DNA of 64,000 nt, from positions 1 to 64,000 of the forward strand of contig NW_026089533.1 of NCBI RefSeq assembly GCF_933775445.1, in the 5' to 3' direction. The notes beneath the pieces were generated by a model that saw only the letters and a program-made list of their open reading frames with translations, searched no databases and had not been told where the DNA came from. Numbering within the stretch: the stretch's first letter is position 1; the number at the start of each line of letters is the position of its first letter. Below are positions 37,759 to 48,898 of this stretch, one piece after another. The position numbers and the translations under genes are program-made. The stretch comes from Argentina anserina (lineage: Eukaryota; Streptophyta; Magnoliopsida; Rosales; Rosaceae).

Positions 37759-38989
37759 AATGGCGCCGTTGCCGGGGATCCATCGTCATGGATCTCAATC
37801 TTTTAATTTCGAATTCACTGTTCATATTGTAAATTTGTATATGTTTTTCTTACTTTGTTCTAATATATAGTAATTTTATCTTAGGTTGTTATTTTTTATG
37901 ATTGAATGAATGATTGTTGTAGGTTGTAAATCAAACGGAATAGGTAAAGTCCCTTTTGTTAATATTAGCCTTAACCCCTTATGTTTTCTTCCAAATATTT
38001 TGCATGAGGTTGAGGGCGGCTTTTATTAACACTTGGAGATTTGTCTAACACCCAAGTTTGTTTCTAGCTGAGTAAGGGGCACGCTCTTTCATTACTCTGG
38101 TGCATGGGACCAAAATTGGATCTCAGAGAACTATTGACTAACATACATCTCGGTGATGGAGTCGATAGGGGGCTTGCCCTCCATAGTTCAACAAATGAGT
38201 CCTACCATGTTCACTATCTCTGAATTAGCTATCCGGTGATCTGAAACAATGATCCAAACTTGTGTCTAGGCATCCATACTTAGGCCGCACGTCCACCTTG
38301 ATTTACAACTTAGAATCAATCGATGATTTAATTGTTTGAATAACAACTTAAGAATGTTAAAGCATGAAATTGAAAAAAAAAAAAAACTTGTGAATTGTAT
38401 GAACTTTATAAACTTAAATAACTAACTTGTGAGACCTTATCTTATTTTGTTGTAACATATAGTAATTGTAATTGTGGATACTTTATTAGGTTCCTGAGTT
38501 GAGAAATTAAAACGAACTTAAACATAAAATTTGACATTATGTTGGATTGGTTGTTAAGCTTGTTTTTGTTTCTTTTTCCCCTTAACATGTGCTTATTATA
38601 TTTGAATGACTTTTGACATGTTTGTGACTTGTATATCAATAACTTCCTAACTGTTTTCTCTAACCTTTGCATTGCATCCTAATCATATCATTCTAATTGC
38701 ATTCATTTTGCATCTTATTCATGTTGCATTTTAAAATTCCACGGAATATCATATGGCTAGAGGAACATAGTCTCTTAAGGACCTCACGTCCTATGTTATG
38801 TTTGGTAAGTTCCCACTTACACTAATGATTTTAATTAAGATTCTACAGGTTTATAGTGAAGTGACCAACAATGAGCTCGAGAATATACTACAAGGTTGGA
38901 CAACAAAATGGCGGAAGAGAAACCCCATAATGTGTCACCTACAAAATGATTGAAAGGAAAACTCGGTCTAAGCTATTAGATTTTAAACT
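37759..38989 (+). other. Retrotransposon 5' leader-like noncoding region
   Basis: Internal sequence after the primer-binding site with stops in all frames and no recognisable gag. It holds a run of 14 A at 38373-38386 and a possible bulged hairpin at 38764-38797 (AACAT/ATGTT and AGGAC/GTCCT arms). A packaging or leader role is plausible for a non-autonomous element but is not shown. Confidence 0.6.
37761..37780 (+). promoter_or_regulatory. Primer-binding site for tRNA-Asp
   Basis: TGGCGCCGTTGCCGGGGATC starts 2 bp after the 5' LTR. As I recall plant tRNA-Asp(GTC), it is the full 20-nt complement of the mature 3' end including CCA. The position, the opening TGG and the length of the match make this the minus-strand priming site. 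A tRNA-Asp primer is used by Athila-type and several other plant gypsy elements. Confidence 0.93.
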
Positions 38990-39014
38990 TAAGCGCTTGT
39001 TGGGAGGCAACCTA
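38990..39014 (+). other. Conserved-looking motif of plant gypsy 3' noncoding regions
   Basis: The core AGCGCTTGTTGGGAGGCAAC is a motif that I recall downstream of the pol region in many plant Athila/Tat-type elements. If so, the leader has been joined almost directly to sequence that normally follows integrase, so the coding region was removed by deletion. This identification is from memory. Confidence 0.5.
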
Positions 39015-39650
39015 ATATGTTTTCTTTTATATTTATTATTTTCTTTGGTTATTGTTTTATTATTTTTTTTTCTTTTTGATTTGTTTTTTTTGCGTGTGTA
39101 GGTTAGTTTTCGAGAAAACGTGAAGAGGAGCAAAACATTTTCGTTCAACAGAATCTGGCAGAAACAGTCCGTCGACTTCGGCATACTGTATCTCCCAGCT
39201 CATAGGGCGTTGGAAGATGTGCTTTATATGGAAACAAAGGTCTTTGAGCCTAGTTTCTGTAGCTTTTTACAAAACTGGATTTAGAGGTCTACATCATTCC
39301 CAGTTGCAATTTGAAGGCAGCAAGGTCGTGTCAGAAATTCAGAACTCGTGCAGTTGCAGTCCGGAAACAGCAAAACAACGAGCACTTTCGGCCTAACTGG
39401 GCAGTTGTGCCATATATGGATTGAAAGCTTGTTGTGTTATCTTCAACTTTTATTCAGGCCACGTTTCCATTCCAGCTGTTTAAGTTAATGGAATTCAGCA
39501 TGGAACGCAAGCTGTTGGACCGCGCCATGGGGGAGCATTTCTCATCTTTTTCTCATGTTTTTATTTTTGTGTCTTTGTTTGCTTCCACTATGCTTTTGTC
39601 TTTCATTGCATTATTTATTTTGACATTCATTGAGGACAATGCATGATTTG
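39015..39650 (+). other. Retrotransposon internal region, noncoding, possible coding remnant
   Basis: No domain is recognisable. A 70-codon open frame at 39434-39646 ends just before the GTGTGGGGG motif and has a hydrophobic stretch near its end, but I cannot tie it to a family and it begins with a non-ATG codon. It may be a remnant of a larger frame or chance. T-rich low-complexity sequence lies at 39018-39090. Confidence 0.5.
39222..39262 (+). repeat. Internal copy of a 41-bp LTR segment
   Basis: This segment matches LTR positions 35917-35957 (and 41661-41701) at 38 of 41 bases. Both run from CTTTATATGGAAA to TAGTTTCTGTAG. A more diverged relative lies in the LTR near 36460-36500 (CTTATATGGATG...AGTCTAG). 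Confidence 0.78.
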
Positions 39651-39660
39651 AGTGTGGGGG
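39651..39660 (+). other. First AGTGTGGGG motif (AGTGTGGGGG)
   Basis: It follows GAGGACAATGC by 8 bases, a pairing I recall from the region after pol in plant gypsy elements. It is the first of three AGTGTGGGG copies in this element, the last of which sits at the 3' LTR. Confidence 0.5.
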
Positions 39661-41231
39661 AAGGTTTACGTGTTAGAGTTATAAAATAAAAATAAAAATT
39701 GTATTTTTTTGTTTTGTTTTGAGTCTTAGGTATGCCTTTAACTATCTAGGATGAGTTGATCTTTGAATGATTAGTTGAAAGATGATCACAAGATTGGAAA
39801 TTGAACTTGATTGCTATTTGATGGTTAATCAATGTGTAGATTTTGTACGAACATGTAGTAGATGAGGATTTTGAAACTTAGGTACAAAATAAGCATGTTC
39901 CGTACTTGTTTGAATTCATCTAACCTTTGTGAGTTTCGAGCCATATATGTGCCTTTCTTTGGAGAGTTTAATCTATCGTTTCTTGGCTATATAACCTCAT
40001 TACATCTATTTTGATCAATTCATATGCCATAGAATTGCAATGAATTAGAGAATGCTAGAACTTACTTTGTGAAACTTTCAAAACTTTTATCATAATATAC
40101 TCTGATTTTGAAAAGGATTGTTGGATCTTTTTAGGATTCCACCACTTAAACCAAAAAGCCGTATGCGTTATTTGAGCCCTGCTTGGGACACCTTAGTATG
40201 AACCCCTTTGAGCCAACATTAAACCTTTTCTTTCATTACCAACATGTTAATATCCTTGCTTAGTATAGTTATATCTCTACCTTGTTCTCAAAGCTTGGCA
40301 GAGCCGATTTCTTGGTGTTAATATGGAGTGATGATTCGATTCAAGTGTGGGGTTATGCTATGTATGTATTTGTGCCTTAAGAAAAAGGTGAAAAGAATGA
40401 AGAAAAAATAGAAAGATGCCGTCAGAAAAAAAAATATACATGAACACGGCTTGAAAGAAAAAAAAAATATATATATATACAAAAAAGTTACGGCATAGCT
40501 ATGTTTGATGTGAATTTGGAGTTGTGATGTATTTGTTGAAGGCTCAATAATGTTGTACTTTAGCATTTGTTCATTTTCACAACGTTTAGAGTGAAGAATG
40601 GGTTCAACATGATGAAAATTGGCCCTTGTTTTATGGAGTATGGCGACATAAGGTGGATGATTATTTCTCTGCTAAGTCTTGAGGATGACCTTTGTGATTC
40701 CTTTTACCTGAAAAATGATATCCTTACCGAGCCTAAGCCTACCTTTTATAAAGATCCGCATGATTCTTAAAATGAGTAGCTCTTGATCTGTGGAGTTTGT
40801 TTCATAAGTAAGCATATGGTTAGGGTTCATTTGTACATATGATTGGTATCTTTCATAAGGTTTTCGAATTCACTATGTGTTCATAACTCTTATGTGTGAA
40901 AAGCTTTTAAGCATATGTCATGTTCTTGAGAGAAAATATTCGGAGTGCATATCCCTTGTGAGTTGAATTTGAACTTGTTTTGAACATGTTGAGCTTAATA
41001 TCACCTATGTTTCTGCCATGTCTTACTTGTTATGCGAGATCTCATGTTTATTAACCATTGAATTCATTATATCTATTTTGATGGAGTGTTATTCTTGATC
41101 CTACGAGTTTGAAGATCTCTGAGACAAAATGTTGAAGGCATTATAGTTGAGTCGTTAGTTTAGATGTATTAATTTTTGTTTTATGTTTTTGATTCCCTTT
41201 TCTAGTGTTTGCTAAGGGACTAGCAAAGCTT
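39661..41231 (+). other. Retrotransposon 3' noncoding region
   Basis: About 1.57 kb with no coding potential that I can support. It includes a second AAGTGTGGGG motif at 40343-40352, directly followed by an A-rich low-complexity tract (about 40375-40490) that ends in a short (TA)n run. Long noncoding 3' regions with such A-rich stretches occur in Athila/Tat-type elements. Confidence 0.6.
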
Positions 41232-41245
41232 AAGTGTGGGGTTGT
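41232..41245 (+). promoter_or_regulatory. Putative polypurine tract
   Basis: AAGTGTGGGGTTGT lies directly against the start of the 3' LTR, where plus-strand priming occurs. It is purine-rich but not pure. The same core also occurs at 39651 and 40343, so position is the main argument. Confidence 0.65.
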
Positions 41246-41905
41246 TGATAGGAGCACAAAGTGTGACGTTCTTAATGTGATTATGCCCTATTCTTACTCT
41301 TTGTTACCTCTTATTTAGTATATCTTAGTTTCTTTTGTATGAATAATTGTTTAGGTAGAGCTTATATCAATTATAAGTGAATTGATGATGAAATCGTGCT
41401 AAGTGTTAAGAATCCTTGTTGAGATATGCTTCATTGTTCGAGTAGGATTCATCCTTGTGTATTTCTTTGTTTCTAACATACTTATTCTTATTAGGAAATA
41501 CAAATCCATGTTGGAGAAGGAAAGCAATCCTAGTTCCACAAGGAAAGAGAAGAAAATACACTTAAAAGCCCAATCCATTCAAGAATCAAAATGCTGTCAA
41601 TATTCGTAGTCCATCTTCGACGGGCTCCCCTGGATAGCTCCGATCGAGTTAGAAGACCTACTTTATATGGAAATAAAGGTATTTTAGTCTAGTTTCTGTA
41701 GGATTTGGAATCAAATCAATATCTTATTCCTACAGAGAGATATGACTGAATCATTGATCGGAGGTCCAGTGAACTCGGCGGAATTATCTCAGCCATTGAT
41801 TTGCTTTTGATCCAAGGGCTATGAGGGAAACTTGGGACTTTGTTCCTCCTGCAAATAGAGCACAAATATATATCAGAATGTCCATAAATCCCAGCACCAA
41901 AGAAT

Positions 41906-41993
41906 GTCAAAGAAGGCATGCAGCAAATTAAATGAGAAGAGGCAAGAAAGTCAAAGAAGGCATGCAGCAAATTTAATGAGGAGAGGTAAGAAA
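41906..41993 (+). repeat. 44-bp tandem duplication in 3' LTR U3
   Basis: The same pair of 44-bp copies in the 3' LTR, showing that the duplication predates this insertion. Confidence 0.85.
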
Positions 41994-42394
41994 AATCAAA
42001 CATGGCTGCAACAATTAAGACTTTTGCTGCCTCCCTAATTCAAAGGAAGAAATTTGTGCAAAAGAAATCAGCAATAAAGGAGGAAGAAGATATGTAATTA
42101 ATGCAAAAGATATGCAATCCTTATAGAAATCAGAATTCTGCAGTGCAGATCATCCATCTTTGACGGGCTCCCCTGGACAGCTCAAAATGATTGAGAAAAT
42201 GTACCTTATATGGATGAAAAGCCACGGAAGTCTAGTTGAAATTTCCAGTTGGAATCATCTCAATATCTATTTTCTAGAGAAAGTTATGGCCACAACAAGG
42301 GACAAAGGTCAAATCTGCCGAATCTAGGAAACCTCAACCAATTTGGTTTCAACTTTGTGGACTTTGTGGCCATCCTCCCTTGGGTTTCTTCCTC

Positions 42395-42402
42395 TATATA
42401 TA
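42395..42402 (+). promoter_or_regulatory. TATA-like box in 3' LTR
   Basis: Identical TATATATA element in the 3' LTR, 5744 bp downstream of the first. If active, it would drive transcription outward into the right satellite arm on the T-rich strand. Confidence 0.55.
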
Positions 42403-43502
42403 GCACCTCAATTCCACAGAAACAGATCATCAACCTTGCTCACAAGACTTGCCAAAGCTCTGCCCAAACACTTTCATTCACCAAGCATCATAGAATCCGA
42501 ATTCACCACCCTTCATCATATTTTCTGTCCAAAGCTTGGGAGCCTAGGATACCATACTCTTGAAGATCTCGTGCTACCTCTGTAAGGAACCTTGGGAGGA
42601 GAATTATAAAGTGTAACTCTTTGATCTTCATGTTAAGTTTTCGGGTTTTTATGTGCTTGTTCTTGGATGATTTATGTTTAGGTTTTGTTAAAGATATTTT
42701 TATTCTTGTCTATGAGATATTTGTAACTTTTGAATGACATCATGAATTAAGGTTTTCGATTTTTAATTCAATGATTTTAGGTGTTATGCCATGAGTTTAT
42801 GTTTATTTATTTAAATGATTTTCGGTGTGTTCTTACTTACGTATGTGATTGATACCCGGAAGTTGACGTCGCATGTGTAATAATCCAAAGTTATAAACGA
42901 TTTTGATACTTGGGAGTTGATTAATTGTTTGTTCTTTGTCACCTTCACCGATTATTGCCTAGGTTCGGTTAGACTTGTGCATTTGAATATGTTTATCTTT
43001 TCTATGTGATTTTTGGAATTGCATGATTGTTGGTTAAGTAGGTGACATGCTTAATGAATTCAATATGCGTGGCTTTGAAGTTGCATGGTAGGATAAGTAT
43101 GTTAGATTTCGAATGAGGTTGGGACTGAGTTCGAATGTGTTAAAGTGTCATTGAGTTAGGAACCTTGGGAGGAACTTAACTGCATAACCGATTCTAGGAT
43201 GTATAATGAACCTTAAGGCATGAACTTAATTGAGATTAGATTTCGTTACCTTTGTTCTTATGTTATTTGTTTGGTAATTTCTTATGTGTTGGTTGGTTGA
43301 TCACATGTATATATTAGTTTAGGTTTATTTTATGTTCAATCCGAATCTATATCAAACCTTTTAAACTCTTATGAATTCGTTGTTAAATGTTTGTGATTCT
43401 TTACCCTGGTTGGATCCCCGGTTTGTGAACGATACCCTCTTGCTTTATACTACTAACGATGCTTACAGGGTTAATATTGATCTCGAGTAATCGAACCGAT
43501 CA

Positions 43503-43507
43503 TTTGC
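43503..43507 (+). other. Target-site duplication, 3' copy (TTTGC)
   Basis: Second copy of the duplicated target. Removing the element and one copy restores an ordinary B-C junction (CGTTTGC followed by GTATCTTTAC), so the insertion caused no further rearrangement. Confidence 0.95.
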
Positions 43508-46500
43508 GTATCTTTACTATTCCAATTGAGTATCTTTTCATTTCTCATTTGAGTATCTTTCTGTAAGGCTTCTGATGCGAGTTTCTATTGTATTTGAGAG
43601 TTTTGCAAGTGTGGGAGTGTGTTTCTTTCAAACTGAGTATGTTTACATCGTTTGCGTATCTTTACTATTCCAATTGTGTATCTTTACATCGTTTGCGTAT
43701 CTTTACTATTCCAATTGTGTATCTTTTCATTTCTCGTTTGAGTATCTTTCTGTAAGGCTTCTGATGCGAGTTTCTATTGTATTTGAGAGTTTTGCAAGTG
43801 TGGGAGTGTGTTTCTTTCAAACTGTGTATCTTTACATCGTTTGCGTATCTTTACTATTCCAATTGTGTATCTTTTCATTTCTCGTTTGAGTATCTTTCTG
43901 TAAGGCTTTCTGATGCGAGTTTCTATAGAATTTGAGAGTTTTACAAGTGTGGGAGTGTGTTTCTTTCAAACTGAGTATCTTTACATAGTTTGCGTATCTT
44001 TACTATTCCAATTGTGTATCTTTACATCGTTTGCGTATCTTTACTATTCCAATAGTGTATCTTTTCATTTCTCGTTTAAGTATCTTTCTGTAAGGCTTTC
44101 TGATGCGAGTTTCTATAGAATTTGAGAGTTTTGCAAGTGTGGGAGTGTGTTTCTTTCAAACTGAGTATCTTTACATCGTTTGCGTATCTTTACTATTCCA
44201 ATTGTGTATCTTTACATCGTTTGCGTATCTTTACTATTCCAATTGTGTATCTTTTCATTTCTCGTTTGAGTATCTTTCTGTAAGGCTTTCTGATGCGAGT
44301 TTCTATTGAATTTGAGAGTTTTGCAAGTGTGGGAGTGTGTTTCTTTCAAACTGAGTATCTTTACATCGTTTGCGTATCTTTACTATTCCAATTGTGTATC
44401 TTTACATCGTTTGCGTATCTTTACTATTCCAATTGTGTATCTTTTCAATTCTCGTTTGAGTATCTTTCTGTAAGGCTTCTGATGCGAGTTTCTATTGTAT
44501 TTGAGAGTTTTGCAAGTGTGGGAGTGTGTTTCTTTCAAACTGAGTATCTTTACATCGTTTGCGTATCTTTACTATTCCAATTGTGTATCTTTACATCGTT
44601 TGCGTATCTTTCCTATTCCAATTGTGTATCTTTTCAATTCTCGTTTGAGTATCTTTCTGTAAGGCTTCTGATGCGAGTTTCTATTGTATTTGAGAGTTTT
44701 GCAAGTGTGGGAGTGTGTTTCTTTCAAACTGAGTTTCTTTACATCGTTTGCGTATCTTTACTATTCCAATTGTGTATCTTTACATCGTTTGCGTATCTTT
44801 ACTATTCCAATTGTGTATCTTTTCAATTCTCGTTTGAGTATCTTTCTGTAAGGCTTCTGATGCGAGTTTCTATTGTATTTGAGAGTTTTGCAAGTGTGGG
44901 AGTGTGTTTCTTTCAAACTGAGTATCTTTACATCGTTTGCGTATCTTTACTATTCCAATTGTGTATCTTTACATCGTTTGCGTATCTTTACTATTCCAAT
45001 TGTGTATCTTTTCATTTCTCGTTTGACTATCTTTCTGTAAGGCTTCTGATGCGAGATTCTATTGTATTTGAGAGTTTTGCAAGTGTGGGAGTGTGTTTCT
45101 TTCAAACTGAGTGTCTTTACATCGTTTGCGTATCTGTACTATTCCAATTGTATATCTTTACATCGTTTGCGTATCTTTACTATTCCAATTGTGTATCTTT
45201 TCATTTCTCGTTTGAGTATCTTTCTGTAAGGCTTCTGATGCGAGTTTCTATTGTATTTGAGAGTTTTGCAAGTGTGGGAGTGTGTTTCTTTCAAACTGAG
45301 TATCTTTACATCGTTTGCGTATCTTTACTATTCCAATTGTATATCTTTACATCGTTTGCGTGTCTTTACTATTCCAATTGAGTATCTTTTCATTTCTCGT
45401 TTGAGTATCTTTCTGTAAGGCTTCTGATGCGAGTTTCTATTGTATTTGAGAGTTTTGCAAGTGTGGGAGTGCGTTTCTTTCAAACTGAGTATCTTTACAT
45501 CGTTTGCGTATCTTTACTATTCCAATTGTGTATCTTTACATCGTTTGCGTATCTTTACTATTCCAATTGAGTATCTTTTCATTTCTCGTTTGAGTATCTT
45601 TCTGTAAGGCTTCTGATGCGAGTTTCTATTGTATTTGAGAGTTTTGCAAGTGTGGGAGTGTGTTTCTTTCAAACTGAGTATCTTTACATCGTTTGCGTAT
45701 CTTTACTATTCCAATTGTGTATCTTTACATCGTTTGCGTATCTTTACTATTCCAATTGTGTATCTTTTCATTTCTCGTTTGAGTATCTTTCTGTAAGGCT
45801 TTCTGATGCGAGTTTCTATAGAATTTGAGAGTTTTGCAAGTGTGGGAGTGTGTTTCTTTCAAACTGAGTATCTTTACATAGTTTGCGTATCTTTACTATT
45901 CCAATTGTGTATCTTTACATCGTTTGCGTATCTTTACTATTCCAATTGTGTATCTTTTCATTTCTCGTTTGAGTATCTTTCTGTAAGGCTTCTGATGCGA
46001 GTTTCTATTGTATTTGAGAGTTTTGCAAGTGTGGGAGTGTGTTTCTTTCAAACTGTGTATCTTTACATCGTTTGCGTATCTTTACTATTCCAATTGTGTA
46101 TCTTTTCATTTCTCGTTTGAGTATCTTTCTGTAAGGCTTTCTGATGCGAGTTTCTATAGAATTTGAGAGTTTTGCAAGTGTGGGAGTGTGTTTCTTTCAA
46201 ACTGAGTATCTTTACATCGTTTGCGTATCTTTACTATTCCAATTGTGTATCTTTTCATTTCTCGTTTGAGTATCTTTCTGTAAGGCTTTCTGATGCGAGT
46301 TTCTATTGAATTTGAGAGTTTTGCAAGTGTGGGAGTGTGTTTCTTTCAAACTGATATCTTTACATCGTTTGCGTATCTTTACTATTCCAATTGTGTATCT
46401 TTACATCGTTTGCGTATCTTTACTATTCCAATTGTGTATCTTTTCATTTCTCGTTTGAGTATCTTTCTGTAAGGCTTCTGATGCGAGTTTCTATTGTATT

Positions 46501-46599
46501 TGAGAGTTTTGCAAGTGTGGGAGTGTGTTTCTTTCAAACTGAGTATCTTTACATCGTTTGCGTATCTTTACTATTCCAATTGTATATCTTTACATCGTT
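43508..46599 (+). repeat. Right-arm satellite directly after the retrotransposon
   Basis: Mixed 189- and 190-bp units with a few 149-bp units. The block near 44570-45000 shares the TTCAATTCTCG form of module D and the ACTGAGTTTCTTT variant with about 34900-35330 on the other side of the element, at an offset of 9669 bp. The array was therefore continuous and already duplicated before the insertion. The CATAGTTTG and TATAGAATT variants first become frequent here. Confidence 0.83.
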
Positions 46600-48898
46600 T
46601 GCGTATCTTTACTATTCCAATTGTGTATCTTTTCATTTCTCGTTTGAGTATCTTTCTGTAAGGCTTTCTGATGCGAGTTTCTATTGAATTTGAGAGTTTT
46701 GCAAGTGTGGGAGTGTGTTTCTTTCAAACTGAGTATGTTTACATAGTTTGCGTATCTTTACTATTCCAATTGTGTATCTTTACATCGTTTGCGTATCTTT
46801 ACTATTCCAATAGTGTATCTTTTCATTTCTCGTTTGAGTATCTTTCTGTAAGGCTTTCTGATGCGAGTTTCTATTGAATTTGAGAGTTTTGCAAGTGTGG
46901 GAGTGTGTTTCTTTCAAACTGAGTATCTTTACATCGTTTGCGTATCTTTACTATTCCAATTGTGTATCTTTTCATTTCTCGTTTGAGTATCTTTCTGTAA
47001 GGCTTTCTGATGCGAGTTTCTATTGAATTTGAGAGTTTTGCAAGTGTGGGAGTGTGTTTCTTTCAAACTGATATCTTTACATCGTTTGCGTATCTTTACT
47101 ATTCCAATTGTGTATCTTTACATCGTTTGCGTATCTTTACTATTCCAATTGTGTATCTTTTCATTTCTCGTTTGAGTATCTTTCTGTAAGGCTTCTGATG
47201 CGAGTTTCTATTGTATTTGAGAGTTTTGCAAGTGTGGGAGTGTGTTTCTTTCAAACTGAGTATCTTTACATCGTTTGCGTATCTTTACTATTCCAATTGT
47301 ATATCTTTACATCGTTTGCGTATCTTTACTATTCCAATTGAGTATCTTTTCATTTCTCGTTTGAGTATCTTTCTGTAAGGCTTCTGATGCGAGTTTCTAT
47401 TGTATTTGAGAGTTTTGCAAGTGTGGGAGTGTGTTTCTTTCAAACTGAGTATCTTTACATCGTTTGCGTATCTTTACTATTCCAATTGTGTATCTTTACA
47501 TCGTTTGCGTATCTTTACTATTCCAATTGAGTATCTTTTCATTTCTCGTTTGAGTATCTTTTTGTAAGGCTTCTGATGCGAGTTTCTATTGTATTTGAGA
47601 GTTTTGCAAGTGTGGGAGTGTGTTTCTTTCAAACTGAGTATCTTTACATCGTTTGCGTATCTTTACTATTTCAATTGTGTATCTTTACATCGTTTGCGTA
47701 TCTTTACTATTCCAATTGTGTATCTTTTCATTTCTCGTTTGAGTATCTTTCTGTAAGGCTTCTGATGCGAGTTTCTATTGTATTTGAGAGTTTTGCAAGT
47801 GTGGGAGTGTGTTTCTTTCAAACTGTGTATCTTTACATCGTTTGCGTATCTTTACTATTCCAATTGTGTATCTTTTCATTTCTCGTTTGAGTATCTTTCT
47901 GTAAGGCTTTCTGATGCGAGTTTCTATAGAATTTGAGAGTTTTGCAAGTGTGGGAGTGTGTTTCTTTCAAACTGAGTATCTTTACATAGTTTGCGTATCT
48001 TTACTATTCCAATTGTATATCTTTACATCGTTTGCGTATCTTTACTATTCCAATTGTGTATCTTTTCATTTCTCGTTTGAGTATCTTTCTGTAAGGCTTT
48101 CTGATGCGAGTTTCTATTGAATTTGAGAGTTTTGCAAGTGTGGGAGTGTGTTTCTTTCAAACTGAGTATGTTTACATAGTTTGCGTATCTTTACTATTCC
48201 AATTGTGTATCTTTACATCGTTTGCGTATCTTTACTATTCCAATAGTGTATCTTTTCATTTCTCGTTTGAGTATCTTTCTGTAAGGCTTTCTGATGCGAG
48301 TTTCTATTGAATTTGAGAGTTTTGCAAGTGTGGGAGTGTGTTTCTTTCAAACTGAGTATCTTTACATCGTTTGCGTATCTTTACTATTCCAATTGTGTAT
48401 CTTTTCATTTCTCGTTTGAGTATCTTTCTGTAAGGCTTTCTGATGCGAGTTTCTATTGAATTTGAGAGTTTTGCAAGTGTGGGAGTGTGTTTCTTTCAAA
48501 CTGATATCTTTACATCGTTTGCGTATCTTTACTATTCCAATTGTGTATCTTTACATCGTTTGCGTATCTTTACTATTCCAATTGTGTATCTTTTCATTTC
48601 TCGTTTGAGTATCTTTCTGTAAGGCTTCTGATGCGAGTTTCTATTGTATTTGAGAGTTTTGCAAGTGTGGGAGTGTGTTTCTTTCAAACTGAGTATCTTT
48701 ACATCGTTTGCGTATCTTTACTATTCCAATTGTATATCTTTTCATTTCTCGTTTGAGTATCTTTCTGTAAGGCTTTCTGATGCGAGTTTCTATTGAATTT
48801 GAGAGTTTTGCTAGTGTGAGAGTGTGTTTCTTTCAAACTGAGTATCTTTACATCGTTTGCGTATCTTTACTATTCCAATTGTATATCTTTACATCGTT
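46600..48898 (+). repeat. Tandem duplication of satellite, copy 1 (2299 bp)
   Basis: Unit landmarks in this tract, including the 2-bp deletion ACTGATATC near 47070 and 48502, the TACATAGTTTG variants and the GTATGTTTAC variant near 48167, recur 2299 bp later. Boundaries are approximate. Confidence 0.8.

Larger units (their letters stand above)
35502..43502 (+). mobile_element. Non-autonomous LTR retrotransposon, LARD-like, Athila/Tat-type signals
   Basis: Two directly repeated 2257-bp termini at an offset of 5744 bp enclose 3487 bp of internal sequence. The LTRs begin TGAT and end ATCA. The element is flanked by the 5-bp direct repeat TTTGC and has a tRNA-Asp primer-binding site 2 bp inside the 5' LTR and a purine-rich tract at the 3' LTR. 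No internal frame exceeds about 82 codons, and I see no gag zinc knuckle, protease, reverse transcriptase, RNase H, integrase or chromodomain. Copying would therefore need proteins supplied by a related full element. The tRNA-Asp primer and several noncoding motifs point to the Athila/Tat side of Ty3/gypsy, which is inference. The element is intact in structure and recently inserted. Confidence 0.95.
41246..43502 (+). repeat. 3' LTR (2257 bp)
   Basis: This is the second copy of the LTR, same length and orientation, ending CCGATCA directly before the 3' target duplication. Positions differing from the 5' LTR are 41423, 41685, 41746, 42147, 42273 and 42319. The near identity of the pair is what dates the insertion as recent. 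Confidence 0.96.

Noticed and set aside
37761..37780. Fragment of a tRNA-Asp gene
   Set aside because: Only the complement of the 3' end is present, placed 2 bp after the LTR, as expected for a primer-binding site; no cloverleaf can be formed around it.
39434..39646. 70-codon frame as an envelope-like gene of an Athila element
   Set aside because: Too short, non-ATG start, and the hydrophobic stretch alone is not enough evidence; kept only as a possible remnant.
40567..40770. 67-codon frame in the 3' noncoding region as a gene
   Set aside because: No recognisable domain, typical of chance length in this composition, and inside the noncoding 3' part of the retrotransposon.
35502..43502. A second nested transposable element or MITE inside the retrotransposon
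   Set aside because: I saw no additional terminal inverted repeats with flanking duplications, and the internal region reads as continuous noncoding sequence.
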